From assembly GCF_019175385.1 (NCBI RefSeq), contig NC_083348.1, positions 48,010,950 to 48,074,949 of the forward strand: DNA of 64,000 nt. Reading direction: 5' to 3'. The translations under genes and the position numbers were made by a program. The DNA is from Lycium barbarum (taxonomy: Eukaryota > Streptophyta > Magnoliopsida > Solanales > Solanaceae). The notes beneath the pieces are model-generated. The model was not told where the DNA came from. It searched no databases and saw only the letters and a list, made by a program, of their open reading frames with translations. Below are positions 34,257 to 46,170 of this stretch, one piece after another (within the stretch, counting starts at the first letter, position 1; the number at the start of each line of letters is the position of its first letter).

Positions 34257-37176
34257 TGTTATGTCCCGTGTTTTCGCATAATTGGAAATCGAGAAAAATA
34301 ATTAAGACTTGTATGTTATAAGGAGATAAATTGATTTTAGTCATTATGCTTATGTCGTTTATGAAATTATTGGCGTAAATACATTGGGGAAGGCCGAGGG
34401 TAAATTTGGAATTTCAGAAATTAGTTTCGGGAATTACAAAACGAGCCTTCATCGAATTGGGCCAAGAAAAAATTGGAACAAAAATTTAGGCCCAAGTCTT
34501 TGGGGTGGCCGGCCAAGAGGCCAAGGCCCAACCCATTTTTAAGTGGTCATGTGACCACCATGTGACCAACTAATCATGTATGTATACATACCTATCCTTA
34601 GAATTATCTAGAACAAGAAAAATCAAACTCAACTTTCAGCATTGAAGCTCTCTCGACCGAACCCCTTTGGGAAAGAAAGAAAAAGTTTCTAGCTTTTGTT
34701 TGTGGCTCAAAAATCTTGTTCCTCCCATATTTGTAGTGTACTCAAGACGCTCTTTAACGGGAAATAATTAGTTTGGCGAAAGGAGCACGTTTGCGACGAG
34801 TCGGATTTTTAAGAAAAGGTAAGAATTTTTGCCCTTTTAGTGTTATGGAATTTTGTATGAATATGTTAAGGATTGAGAATAGACGAGAATTTCGTAGTTT
34901 TGATATGTGTTTGAAACCGTGGGTGTGTGTGAATATGGTGTAGTGGCCGTGAGTTAGGTGGGTTGGAAGGGAAGGCGAATTGAATTCTATTTAGTTCGTT
35001 AGTTGCGTCGTTGTGACATTTATAATGTAAATGAATGTTTAATGAGTTGAATTGGCGTTGGAAAATGGTTGCGGATTATTATGGGAAAGTATATGACTTT
35101 TGTATATTCGTGTATATTGTTGTATAAATATGACATTAAGACTTTAAATGTGAATTATGGTTGTTGCTAATGAATGTGGGATGAAACAATACGAGTTAGT
35201 ATGTTCGTCGGAGTTGTCGACGTTTCGGATGGAAATATGGAAAGTGACGAACTTCTTGAATTTATGTATATTATTTGGAACATAATTGGGATATGTTTGG
35301 ATAACCTTGAATGAGTAAATGAATACAATAATGTGGACATTAGTTTGGTATTGTGAAGTTTGAATGAAAGTTGTCAACTTATATAAAAAGGAAGAATATT
35401 GAAGTTAAAGTTAGTTAGCTTTGGGTTATGTTGTTTATGATGTTTGGGTTGTTGTGTTGATGTTTATTGAGCCGAGCTAAGTCTCGGGGGTGTTATATAT
35501 ATAGGGGAAGTGCTGCCAAAATTTCGGTAGACAAAAATGAAGTTAAAGGTTAAGCTTTAAAATCTCTAATTGGTAACTTTGACCATTTGCAAATTCTGGA
35601 CGAAACGGGATCTGAGTTTGGGGTGAGCATAAGACGTTTATAAGGTATGTAAGGCTACCCACTTCTTCTTTTGGCATGTCTTAGTATGCTAGGTTGATAT
35701 CGGAACCCCGGGAGCAATCCTGCTCCTCGAAATCCGAATTGGAAAACGGCTACTATTCATTCAATCCAATTGAAGCCTAATGACCCTATTTTGGCTAGAA
35801 AGCAATCAACGTCCGAAACTTATGTAAATGTTATCGGATTACTTCGAAACCTTTATGTATGATCCCATAGACCCTAAAGGTCCGTAAATTATGTTCGCCA
35901 CTTCGACTTGACCCGAGTTGGGCCCGCTAACCCCGAGATGCCTTGTTTGTTCTATTAGGCTCTCCTTTTTAGAAAAATCTTGACAAGGGGTCTTCGATGT
36001 TGAAATTGTCCTCTATGAAATAATGTTTTGATTATTATAATATACTAAGCTATGTTTTGAGCCATACGTACCACTTTGGAAACATTTTGGTGAAATGAAC
36101 TTCTGTACTAACTAATTATTCGACTATTTTGATTAATGAATTGACTTATGAAGTAATCAAGTTTTGAAAGGCTATTTTGATATATAAATTGCATTATTTG
36201 CTCACGACTCCGCTCGTGCCTTATTATGACTTCGTTCACCGGTTCCCGGGCCGGTTATGATTCGTGCGCACTATGATAAATTCGGCCGTATGCTGTGTTA
36301 CGGTTCCCGAGACCTCGCCATAGGGCCGGGTTCCGTTTGGAGTTATGCTGTGATATGGCTGGTGGTATGATATGCTGATATGTGTGTGCTCGGGGATGTA
36401 CGGATATTTGAATCTTCTGGTGTTATGCTGTGTGTGGCACCAGCGTCGGAGTGGTGACCACGTTCCTGAGCTTTGCATGATTTTGTTTGCATTATATATA
36501 TATATGATTTTGATAAACATTTTGATATACTGTTCGGCATTTCTCTCTTTTGTATTCTGTTCGCTTTCAGTTGTGGCCTATGTTTCTGTACTCCATGCTT
36601 TACATACTCAGTACATCTTTCGCACTGACCCCCTTTCTTCGGGGGCTGCGTTTCATGCCCGCAGGTACAGACGCCGGTGATCCACCACTGTAGGCTCCAC
36701 TTCTGCTATTTCGGAGTACTCCCTTTGATTCGGAGTCTACCTTTGGTATATATATATATCTTTCGCCATGTATATATTTCTGCATATTTGACTATTTGGG
36801 TACGGCGGGGCCCTGTCCCGTCATATGATTCTGTCGGTCAGTTTAGAGGTCTGTGGACATGTCTGTGGGTTATGGTCTTTCTGTTCGGATATGTGTATAT
36901 GTTGTTTGGGCGATCCCATACGCTGAGGCGGCCGGTCCGCATATGTTTATATGTTGCTTTGTTAGCCCTGGGTGGCCTTTGCTGGTGTTTGTTGTGTGCA
37001 GGATTATTCTGGATAGTCCGATAAACAAAGAAAACTCTGCCGAAATTTTTCTGGAAATTGTCTAAATTTGGAATATAGCCTTGTCGGCTTCTGCTATATA
37101 TTTGAATGCGTTTGATAGATGGGTTTGGGTGCCAAGATCGGGCTCTAGTCACGTCCTACGGGGTTGGGTCGTGACA
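34257..37176 (+). repeat. Element G 3' LTR (2920 bp)
   Basis: Same length as the 5' copy. By eye only about 6 differences fall in the first 1.9 kb but about 21 in the last 1.0 kb. Ends GGGTTGGGTCGTGACA, then the target copy CATAT. Confidence 0.96.
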
Positions 37177-37389
37177 CATATATAGCCTTTGGACTGTTGG
37201 TTATAGAAACGTACGTTGGCCTAGATGGCCCAGTGTTTGTTATACATATGATATCTTCATGTTCACAGGTTGGCCTTATTGGCCTTGTTTGTCTCTCGAG
37301 ACATAGATTATACGATTCATAGTTTGGTTCGCTCGACCCTAAGTAGGTGTCGGGTGCCAATCACGCCTCACCAAGATTGGGGTGTGACA

Positions 37390-38174
37390 CTACTTAAATA
37401 AAATGATAAGAAATTAAGGTAAAAGGTCTCCGACTGTTTACAAGATTGGTGTAATTGAACTCTAATATAGTAGGCACCAACTGTTTCATTTTTCATAAGG
37501 AACTATTTGATGTTCTATATATCAGAGAACCTGTATGGCAAGAAAAAAGTACAAGAATCATAGTAAGTAAATTATTTACATCAAGTGCACGTCAATCATC
37601 TGATCAAAAGTCTCCCTGCAATGCAAGCGGTCTCACGAGAACAGTAATAGCTGCCAGCAGCACTTCTAATCAAAATCTCAATGATTCACTCCATTATCTT
37701 GAGGTGTTACTCAAGTTTCTACATAAGGCAACAACTACCTTTTCAAGGTCATAATGTTATGATCCAAATACAACTCCCTTTTCAAGGTCATGATGTTATG
37801 CTCCAGATATGACTTTCAAGGTATAAGGATCAACATAGTTTAGCATTATGCAGTGTCACTAAAGACCATGCCAAAAGCAACAAAAATGAAATTCTTCACA
37901 TTAACACAACATCTTCCTTGATGGTGCTTCAGCAATTCAATCTACTCCATCCAGTAACCAAACTGGATTGTACTCGAACACAAAGGTCCAATTTCTTAGT
38001 GAAATTACTGGAGTCACCTTGCATACAATCACATTAGGTCATGGCACAGAAAATAAAAGGCCAGGAAATGCAGCAGCTCAACAACCTCATTGGCAGTTGA
38101 ATGAGTACTTTTAAGAAATTTCAAAGTGATTGGTGAATATAATGGCAGCATATAGGAAAAATCTGCTCTGTTCT
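37390..38174. other. Low-coding flank right of element F
   Basis: A/T-rich DNA with no gene I can recognise; the longest open frame (99 codons, 37455-37754) lacks recognisable motifs. It contains a near-duplicate of about 35 bp (CCCTTTTCAAGGTCATAATG / CCCTTTTCAAGGTCATGATG) at 37738 and 37768. This is the first sequence right of F and so probably older genomic DNA. Confidence 0.4.
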
Positions 38175-38600
38175 GGGTGTGTCCAGTAAGAAGGAAAATG
38201 TTTTCTCTGAAAAATGTTTTCAAAGAATATAAGCGGGTCTCTTACTTACGTTCTTGTGTTCGGTACATAAGTATTATTCTAAAATCATTTGTTTATTATC
38301 TAGATAAATTTATGGAAGGCATGGGTTGGGAGTAGGGGTGTGGGGTGGTGGGGATGAGGGCTACGAGGGTAGGGTGAAAATGAGGTATGTTGGAGGATCA
38401 AAATGATACAATCAATATGGAATGCCACTTGTGAAACTTATTTTCCTACGTCTACAGTTCCACTAAAGTAGCCATTTTCCTAATTTTTATGGAACTTGTT
38501 TCTTAGAGAAAATATTTTGCAAAACTTTTAACCAACCGAATATGGAAAAAATGGAAAACATATTCTGAAAAATATTTTGATCCATACCGAAACACCCCAA
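38175..38600. mobile_element. Candidate MITE with degenerate terminal inverted repeats
   Basis: Left end GGGTGTGTCCAGTAAGAAGG and the reverse complement of the right end, GGGTGTTTCGGTATGGATC, are similar. Both continue inward into AAAATGTTTTC / AAAATATTTTTC motifs. Length about 425 bp, non-coding, with a G-rich centre (38330-38365). No clear target duplication is visible, so superfamily and exact ends are uncertain. Confidence 0.45.
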
Positions 38601-39157
38601 GGCTTATGGTGTTGACTCATCAATCCACGAGCCATCAAAATCAATGACATAGACTATATGAGTATTCTTTAACAAGTGCGGATCTATTATTTAATCAGCT
38701 CTTTTTGAATATTGTAAATATGGCTTTTAGCATAACCTTTGTGGTAATGGAATATAAATTTGTTACCTTTCTTAAAAAATACAGTTGTCCAACAAATTTG
38801 GGGGCTGATCAAGGATATGATCATAAAGCTAAATGTCATTAGGCTTTAGTGTACTACTCTCTTATACCAGCTGACAATTCTAGAAACGTTTGACTCCATA
38901 AAATCCTTCTGTCTATTCTCCTTGAATGTTTAATATCTAGATTCCTATAGGCAAGAACAATCAAGTACATTGCTGGATGCTGTCTCCTGCAGATTGAGGA
39001 ATATATTTGCACATCAAACCTACATTACTGTTGTCAAGCCTATAAGATGATCCTATAATATTTCATATGGCGATTTGTTTATGCGATATCAAGAGAAGAG
39101 GATTATACATGGTTATCACAGTTGGAGATATATTTTCCATATTCATGGGACATAATG
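38601..39157. other. Unassigned A/T-rich DNA
   Basis: No open frame of note, no repeat or RNA gene recognised on either strand. Confidence 0.4.
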
Positions 39158-39191
39158 TGTCACGACCCAAAAATCACAAGTCGTGATGACA
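39158..39191 (-). repeat. LTR-end remnant with inverted repeat
   Basis: TGTCACGACCC at 39158 has the exact form of a minus-strand chromovirus LTR end. TGTCACGAC (39158-39166) pairs with GTCGTGATGACA (39180-39191). No matching LTR start or primer site could be placed, so it is called a fragment. Confidence 0.4.
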
Positions 39192-41399
39192 CCTAAATCC
39201 CGCTACTAGTGGTGTTATTACTCGGCTTATGTGATTGAATAAAAGTGACAGTCGTGTGAGTGATTAAAGGTATTCTGATTCCATAAATGAGGAAAGAGGT
39301 GAATCTTCGAGGGCTAGCAACGTTGAGGTTTTTTGAGAAAGGGGTTAGTAAACATGGATTCTTGAAATGGTAGATCAACAATGGGTTAACTTAGTTAAGT
39401 TCGGAATAACATTTCAGAGATTAAGTAAGATAATTCGGGCAAGGATGATTCAGTGGGATACATGAGGATATTAGAACGACTGTTATGTGATATGCTGGAT
39501 TTAGAGAGTGTTCAATTTAGATTTGTAAGCGTTAAGGAAACTCTAATGTGCAAAGTGTGTGGTATGATCCTATCTTCAGGATTGATTTGACTAACTTGCA
39601 AGACTTATGATTATGGGGTATTCGATTGAGTGGATTTGAGGATCGGTTACAGTATCGATGATTGTGAATTGATTAGAAATTGGGAAATTGACGAGTCGAT
39701 AAAAGGTATAGTTGATTGAGAGAAGGCAAGAATAAGGTACATCTTAGGATTACTTGAGTCTATTTAGATTGTGGTGTCGTTGTCTTGCATATTCAGATGG
39801 GGTGTGATTGTTCCATGAGCTTAAGGAAGGAAGTCTACAGAAATGGACTAAGTGATATAAGGAACATTCCGTGAGGTTCGTGATCGACAACTAGTGATGA
39901 GTATATTTTAGTGAACCGACATGTTGAGGTTAATATGAAGTGTCTTGGTGGTACACTATTAGATAAGTTTCGTAACATTCTACAGTGGATAAGTTAGCAT
40001 GCCCTAAGAGAAAAGATTTGTGGAATCCCTATTATGTGAGGGTGAGAGCAATATTCTCGAGATGTGGTAAGTGTCATATGTGACGAGTTAAATTGATTGG
40101 GTGTCTTGGATGAATGTATTTGGATACTAAGAACTTGGAGATTGTTGTGCTAGGTTGACGTAAGATGTTGCGAGAGTTGTTGCTTTCAGAAATGTTACGG
40201 GCTCGTGGAGGTATTACAATGGAAGGTTCGATGGTTAAAGGGTTATATTAAGAGACTACAGGTTTTGGCATCGAAAAGTTCAGGTAGTATCAGATGTGCA
40301 TATCAGGTAAGGGTTGAAAAACTTTAAGGTTGCATTCACAAGATCTAGTTCTTCGGTGCTTAGTGGACAACTTGAATATGTTTCAGCTTTTGAAGACGAG
40401 GGTGACAGACATGATTTCTTATGCGTGGTAAGACCATTATTGGTTTCAAACATTGGAGTCAGATCGAGTGGTTATTGATGAGATTAAAGGGTGGTGCATT
40501 CATTTTAGGTCAGTTCAGTTTAGATTTGAGGTTTGACAGGTTATCGAATTTATCAGGGTTTGCGAGTGGACTTGAAGATAGTTTACTGGGGTCAGCTTTT
40601 CGGTTAGTATAATGGGTTACAATGGGTGTGGTAATGATTTGAGGAGGTATTATGGTTGTGATAGATCTTTGTAGTGATCAGTTGAGTTTCGATGGGTTTC
40701 GCTCGGCGAGGTATTCGGTGGTATGTTCCTCTATAGTGATTTGAAGTTTTAACAAGACTTAGAACTGGCCAAGTTGGCTGTGAGAAAGATCGGTTTTGAT
40801 GGAATTGAGTAGAATTCTCTAATGAAGCAAGAATTCTTTTCTGGCAAAAGTAATTCATGGTTTCAGGTTGTCTTGCGTGCTTCTAAGAAATCGTGGTTCA
40901 AAGAACGAATTGAGAAAGGTGAAGGATAGGTTAGGGGAATCAGAATGTTTCACTGGTTCACAGCTGGCTATGATTGTGTTTATGTCTAAAGGTTAGTGCT
41001 GTTCGAGGGATGTGTGTGACACCTATTGGTCGCTCCAGAGGCATGGTTATGTCGAATCAGAGAGTTCCGGTTAAAGTGGCTATGTTATTCAGGAAGCAGT
41101 TGTGAGAGCATTCGAATATAGTAATACAGAAATTGGGGCCTTCAACTAAGTTGGAGGAAGTTTTTGACTAATAAGGTGAGCGGGCAGTGATTTTGGCATA
41201 CTTCGTGTCTCGAGGGCTTCCATATTGCTATGATAATGATTCCTTGGTTACCGTCAGCCTTCATACTCTCATGCTTCGCTCAAGGATAAGCGATTACTTC
41301 ATTGGTATATCATGTAAAGACTCGTTCTATCGTTATTGCATTTTCACCATTTTGCCTCTGTTGACCCATCCTTGAGCTTTATTAGTACAATTTTGACTT
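39192..41399 (+). other. Decayed, probably retroelement-derived DNA
   Basis: About 2.2 kb, G/A/T-rich on the plus strand, similar in base skew to the interiors of E (coding strand) and F. No pol or gag motif is recognisable and open frames stay below about 85 codons. It may be the eroded interior upstream of the plus-strand LTR that ends near 43766. Confidence 0.35.
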
Positions 41400-41821
41400 G
41401 CGGGGACAGGTGGCATGGTTTCGTAGGCATGGGAGAGAGTTGTGATGATACTTTTGGAAAAGTTAGATTATAAATGAAAACCGTTTGACTCATAGTTGAC
41501 TTTTGGGTAAACATACCTTTTTCAAAAATCCGTCAATTCTGAGAGGCTCGGATGTTTATTTGTGACTGATTGGTGGGTTTGGTTTGGTTCCCAATGCACT
41601 AGGTTGCATTTTAGGACTTGGGTTTAAAAGTTAGTTTTGAGGTATCGGGGGTTGACTTGGTCAATGAGATCCCCATGAGAATTCTGAGGCCACGAGTGCG
41701 TTCATAGTGCGTTTTTATGTAAAGTGGCATATTTGATTTATAAACAGATGATCTCGGGTGATAGTCAAGATTTCGGATTGAGTTTATGAACGTTGGGAAT
41801 ATTGTTGGTTCTGGTGTGCCG

Positions 41822-41960
41822 CTATAGCAATACCAGTACTGCGGCAGCGGCACCACTATAGTGGTGGCTCTGCCGCTATAGCGGTGTGTTATGTTTCCCG
41901 AGGGATCGCGGAAGCAGTCCCAGTAGTGCTAAAGCAGGACCGCTCTAGCGGCCGAGTGAG
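41822..41960. promoter_or_regulatory. Palindrome cluster upstream of a TATA box
   Basis: Perfect palindromes CACCACTATAGTGGTG (41851-41866) and CCGCTATAGCGG (41873-41884), a related CCGCTCTAGCGG near 41940, and half copies, all within 180 bp upstream of TATAAAACC (42001). They look like repeated binding sites for dimeric proteins or DNA cruciform units. Confidence 0.6.
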
Positions 41961-42644
41961 CGCGGAAGCGGGTGACGGGTAGTTTCTGCATATAATTTCT
42001 TATAAAACCCTTCAGTACTCCATTTATTTCCCTATTCGGCCTAAGAGCATTTTGGGAGCTTTTCTAGAGATTCTTGGGGAAAACTCTTTGAGACTTTTAG
42101 TATCACGAGACATACAGGAAGGGCATGAATAAGGTTTGATCGTTCGAGTTTACTGCTCGGCTTTCCAGGTAGGTTATAGTTTACCTTATGGTGAGACTTC
42201 GATTAGCGAAGCGTATGTTTAGATGATATTATCGGAGAATGCATATAAACCTTCGGGTATGAAGTTTGGGATGGTTATTGTCTTAGGTTAGGCCTTGTTG
42301 TATGATTTAGGGGCTAGCCACCCCGTTGCGTTTTTGACTTATCTGTTCTATGTACTTGTTGGATCGTCACCATGATGAGATTAGGATATTCGTGGTTAGT
42401 TATATATCAGGATTATGATAATGTGGTACCTTACTTTGTTGATATTGAGATAAGAACTGTGAAGCTGTTGTGGCTTATTGTGTAGCCTTATTAATAATAT
42501 TACTTGCGTGCCCATGTGTGGTACTGTTTTGGATTGATTTTGTTATTGATATTACACTTGCATTTCCATGATATTTTAATATTGCCTTGATATGGTACTA
42601 GTGTGGGAAATGATAGGGAAATACAAATGCATTTAGACATATTG

Positions 42645-42790
42645 ATACGAGTCACCTCTGGGCTGTGTGCAGAGTGACCGGTATTCTTCTGAGACATATT
42701 GGATATTAAGTCATCTCTGGACTATGTGCGGAGTGAGTGGTATTGCACGTTGAGTCATCTCTGGGCTGCGTGCGGAGTGACTGGTTCATG
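42645..42790 (+). repeat. Three tandem units of about 50-60 bp
   Basis: Each unit contains GTCA(C/T)CTCTGG(G/A)CT(G/A)(T/C)GTGC(G/A)GAGTGA at about 42650, 42711 and 42756. It sits between the donor-like and acceptor-like sites of the plus-strand LTR, the position where other LTRs in the window also carry tandem repeats. Confidence 0.7.
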
Positions 42791-43766
42791 GACTTCACGG
42801 GTCCCCCATGGGTTGTGCTGCCGACACGTGATGTTCCGTCGTCGGAGTACATGTGTACGTGTATATGCATTGCATACATATCATATACATTTTGCATTGC
42901 ATCTTATTATCTCTCTTGGTTGATTATGACATGGACTCATGATTGACATCTTTGAGACTTGACACAATTTGGTTTAGATGCGTGATATGGTTGTGATTGA
43001 TGGATTCAGAGTTGATATACTGAGACTTGGCTTATTTCTATTGCATCTTGTTGTCTCTCTTATGTGCTGAGCGTGATTTGGATTGTTGTTGGATTTGATA
43101 TGGATTGTGTTGGGATCCTTGTATGTGCCTAAATGGGGACGGAATACTATAGTCATAGTTTGGTCTTGGGTAATTATTCTAATGCTTGGAGCATTTGGGC
43201 TTAGATGCTATAACATAGATTGTGATTGGTATTCTGGGTACTTGTCTAGTAATGACTTGTACTTTACTATTTATGTGTTATTCTTACTTTATTGTCTTCA
43301 TATACGTTAGCTAGTCTTATTCGGCCTATGATATTTACCAGTACCTGTTGTTTGTACTGACCTACACTTGCTGCATTATTTTATGGATGCAGAGTACTTG
43401 CCAGGTTTCACTTCACCTCCTCGTGGTTGATTTTCGTGTTTGCTGTTGAGTCCATTCATGGTGAGCATGATGACGTTTGCAGCTCGGAGACTCTTCATTA
43501 CTTACTCCTCTTACATTCATTCTGAGAGAGTAATTGAGACTTTTATGTATTATTCAGACTTATAGTATAGTAGAGCTCTTGTATGACCAGATCACCAAAC
43601 TGGGGTTGTATTTCACTACTTTCCGCACTTTATATTATTATTGTGAGACGTACGTGGCTTCTATTTTTTCTGATTTAATTATGTTTGTGAATGATTGGGA
43701 TAAGGGTTCGCCTACCCAGGTGGGAATGATAGGTGCCTGCGCGTCTTATCTAAAATGGGTCGTGAA

Positions 43767-44600
43767 AGAATCCACTGATAAATTGTCTGAATGCAAATTA
43801 GAAAGATTGAATAATAAAAGGATAGATAGAGAAGGGTGCTGCGGAACAGTCATACAACTCACCATGATCTCCTCAATGAATCAACTCGGACTCACATAGC
43901 TCCGCGATGTCCAGATGTACTCGGAGTCAAATCTACACCACAAGAAGTGCAGCAAGTGTAGTTGGAGCATGGGAAGCAAGTGTACTCAGTATATCTTATT
44001 GACCGACAACGAAAGAAGTGGTGACGAAGTAATAGAAATGTTTCCTTTTTACCTTACTAATAACCTTAACTTAGAACCAGACCAATAACCGAAGTAAAGA
44101 ATGTAAAAGTATCAGGTAAAGCCACATAATCAGATATTAGATAGACAAGGAATCTGTTGAGTAGTTGTTGGCTTAATGATCATGTGCTTTGCATTTAAAT
44201 TTTGATGCTTTGACAAACAATGTTACCGAGACAATTAATAGGAGATATAAAGAGGAATTCATTTGTAGAACCAGATGTCCAATCAGAGCTCCAAATGACA
44301 AAGTGAAGAAGTCACAACATAAAGAAGAACTGCTCAAAGGAAGCGGTCCTTACATAACTAGAGACTGAAGATATTTCATGACCGACATTGGGCAAAACGG
44401 AAGACTGATTCCTAATCAATAAAGAGTTGGATTTTAGTTATGGTAATATTTTACTATATACCACAAGTTGAGAAACATGGAAATTAGCAATGTAGTAGGA
44501 CAAGGAAGCCGACACACAAATATGGAAGAAAGGAAGATCCAAGTCAAATAAGGTTTGGTTTACGGGTATAATTAATGAAACCAAAACCTTTTTGATTCAA
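43767..44600. other. Unassigned region between LTR-like DNA and pararetrovirus-like DNA
   Basis: One open frame (43534-43899) crosses the LTR end and shows no known domain. Nothing else is recognised. The second half is A-rich, like the pararetrovirus-like sequence that follows, and may belong to it. Confidence 0.3.
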
Positions 44601-46165
44601 TCATTGAAGGAACTGACTACTGCTATATATACACAACACGATCAAGCATTGGCACTTGGAAGCCACAACCACAAACTATTCCAATAAAGAGAGAAGTGTG
44701 AGTGCAGTCAACATCTTAATCTCAAGAAGAGCCAACTATCCAAACAACGAAAAACCTGAGCATATCAAAATTCATCGATCTAGTTCTTTAGTTGTACTTT
44801 GGTCCTTTTGTGGTTCCCACCTATTTACCCTTGCAAGTATTGTGTAACAGGTATTTGTTGGTTAAGTACTTATCCCCATCCAACAGCTAGGTTGCTTAAA
44901 CAAACAGTTGAAGAAACAAGTCCATTAGGTTTGACAAGAAAGATTGTAAAGTTGTTATTCACTCGTTATAGTGAAGACTTCAGGAAATTCCTATAGGAAG
45001 ATAGGTTGTGATTTTTTACACCCTTTAACAATGAGTTTTCCACATGAAAATTCTTGCGTTGATTTATTAGTTTGGTTGTATTACCTTCATATGCAAACTG
45101 TTCCAAAAAATAGATTCTTGGACCTCATAGGAGTAGTCTGATCCTAACAAATGGTATTAGCTATACCTTTCTACAGGCTAGTACCTTCAAAGATGCACCA
45201 CCTCGTACATCACAAAAAGGGGATTCAATCACAAGATTGTCATCATATTGCTGTAAATATTTTAGATGGTGAAAGACAAAAGATACTCCATCAGAATACA
45301 TGAATGATATCACACTTATAGCCAATTCAGTTCTTAAAGATCAAACTAGACAGGAGAATAAGCCATGATGGATGATCAAGAAAAATTGAAGAGAGGACAA
45401 TCAATATCAGTCCTCGGGAAGAGTTTCTCTAGCCCGGAAGAAGAGAAAATGAACCTCGTAAGAGAAAATGATATCCTCAAGGAACAAGTCCTCTTTCTGA
45501 GGAATGAAAAAGCTGGATATGAAATTCAAAAGATTCTCGACACTCCTCCTCAAGAAAAGATCAAAATTGAAGAAACTCTGAAGAAGTTTAAAAAGTTAAC
45601 AAAAAGGATAAAGGCCTATTTATGCAGCAAGAACGGACCAACCTTCTGCCATAAAAGGCAAGGAATAGGCAAACCAAGAATAAATTCATGGCACGAACAC
45701 CATCTCTACAATGAAAACTAAGGACACTTACATGACTCCTCCTTACAAGACAAGATGGGTACAACTAAAGAAATACCAAAGGCCGATAAACAAAAGAAGA
45801 ATGGAAAATCTGAACTCCGGCATCAGAGACTTAGCAAAAAAACATACTCATCAGAAGGAACCCAATCTAAAGTGAGTTCTTAAGGCCAATTTCGAAAAAC
45901 ATGGAAGGTTATGGTAGGAAGAGACTAGAAGCATGTGTAAAGGTCTCAACTCATGTTAGAGCTCAAAGGAAACACCTCTCCTACCATAAGCATACAAAAG
46001 GGGATTGTGGGACATATCAGTATACAAAGATCCCCTTCCCAAGAAAAATGAGCAAAGTATGAAGACCACCTGAGAAGACATATAAAAAGGAAGTCCTAAT
46101 AAGTCAAAATACTCAAGATACCTACAAGATTAAATCAATTATAGTCAGAAAAATGAAGGAACCGG
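44601..46165 (+). mobile_element. Candidate endogenous pararetrovirus (Caulimoviridae-like) fragment
   Basis: The layout matches a pararetrovirus intergenic region: TATA box CTATATATA (44623-44631), AATAAA (44683-44688) shortly downstream, a leader of roughly 500 bp, then TGGTATTAGCTA (45152-45163), 8 of 12 bases of the tRNA-Met primer site, then a coiled-coil-rich ORF (45365-45721). The A-rich composition differs from the LTR elements around it. A further open stretch in another frame reaches about 45880, so coding is frame-broken. No movement protein, coat-protein Cys-His motif or RT is present in this piece, so family assignment is by layout only. Element H cuts it at 46171. Confidence 0.4.
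45365..45721 (+). CDS. 118-codon coiled-coil-rich ORF, possibly first ORF of a pararetrovirus remnant
   Basis: Begins MMDDQEKLKRG about 200 bp after the primer-site-like sequence. Residues about 28-58 (EKMNLVRENDILKEQVLFLR region) have a leucine/hydrophobic heptad pattern typical of a coiled coil, and the C-terminal third is Lys/Arg-rich with a Cys-His-containing stretch but no complete zinc knuckle. Plant pararetroviruses carry small coiled-coil proteins near the 5' end of their coding region, which fits. The frame stops at 45721 and coding-like sequence continues in another frame, suggesting a break. It could also be chance coding in A-rich DNA. Confidence 0.35.
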   Translation: MMDDQEKLKRGQSISVLGKSFSSPEEEKMNLVRENDILKEQVLFLRNEKAGYEIQKILDTPPQEKIKIEETLKKFKKLTKRIKAYLCSKNGPTFCHKRQGIGKPRINSWHEHHLYNEN

Positions 46166-46170
46166 ATACT

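Larger units (their letters stand above)
26162..37176 (+). mobile_element. Element G: full-length young Tekay-type Ty3/gypsy retrotransposon, gag-pol broken
   Basis: Two LTRs of exactly 2920 bp (26162-29081 and 34257-37176) flank a 5.2-kb interior with primer site, gag-pol and polypurine tract. CATAT is duplicated at 26157-26161 and 37177-37181. I count about 27 LTR differences by eye, near 0.9%, so insertion is recent. It is inserted in the 3' LTR of F. The family is the same as K. It is the most complete element in the window. Confidence 0.96.
22218..37389 (+). mobile_element. Element F: LARD-like non-autonomous LTR element, split by A (left) and G (right)
   Basis: The plus-strand order is the last 27 bp of the 5' LTR (22218-22244), degenerate tRNA-Met primer site, 1.25 kb interior without coding capacity, hairpin and polypurine tract, then 3' LTR 23492-37389 with element G inside it. 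The LTR is about 2878 bp when G and one target copy are removed. Large LTRs around a short non-coding interior match the definition of large retrotransposon derivatives (LARDs). It would need proteins from a relative to move. Confidence 0.8.
23492..37389 (+). repeat. Element F 3' LTR (2878 bp without G)
   Basis: Starts TGTTACATCCCGTAC and ends GGGTGTGACA at 37389. G sits between 26162 and 37181. TATA box CTATATAAGG at 24122. Donor AAG|GTAAGA at 24440, acceptor CTATAG ending 24924, a 54-nt segment, then AGAG|ATATGTTAAGG at 24979, where the expected GT is AT. Acceptor CCGCAG ends at about 25874. Short CCCGAAGGGG-type motifs occur at 25138-25280. (TTG)n runs are at 24538 and 24636. Confidence 0.87.
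41400..43766 (+). repeat. Decayed plus-strand LTR-like region
   Basis: It has LTR order without a placed 5' end: a TTGACTTTTGGGTAAAC stretch (41490), GC palindromes (41822-41960), TATA box TATAAAACC at 42001, donor-like CCAG|GTAGGT at 42169, tandem repeats (42645-42790), hairpin CAGTAC-CTGTTGTTT-GTACTG near 43340, acceptor-like GGATGCAG ending 43392, and an end GGGTCGTGAAA, one base from GTCGTGACA, near 43766. No primer site follows, so it may be a solo or truncated LTR from a different clade. Confidence 0.55.

Noticed and set aside
37455..37754. 99-codon frame as a host gene
   Set aside because: No recognisable domain, no homologous copy in the window and AT-rich flanks; support is too weak.
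43534..43899. 121-codon frame as a gene
   Set aside because: It spans the end of an LTR-like sequence and unrelated DNA and shows no known motif.
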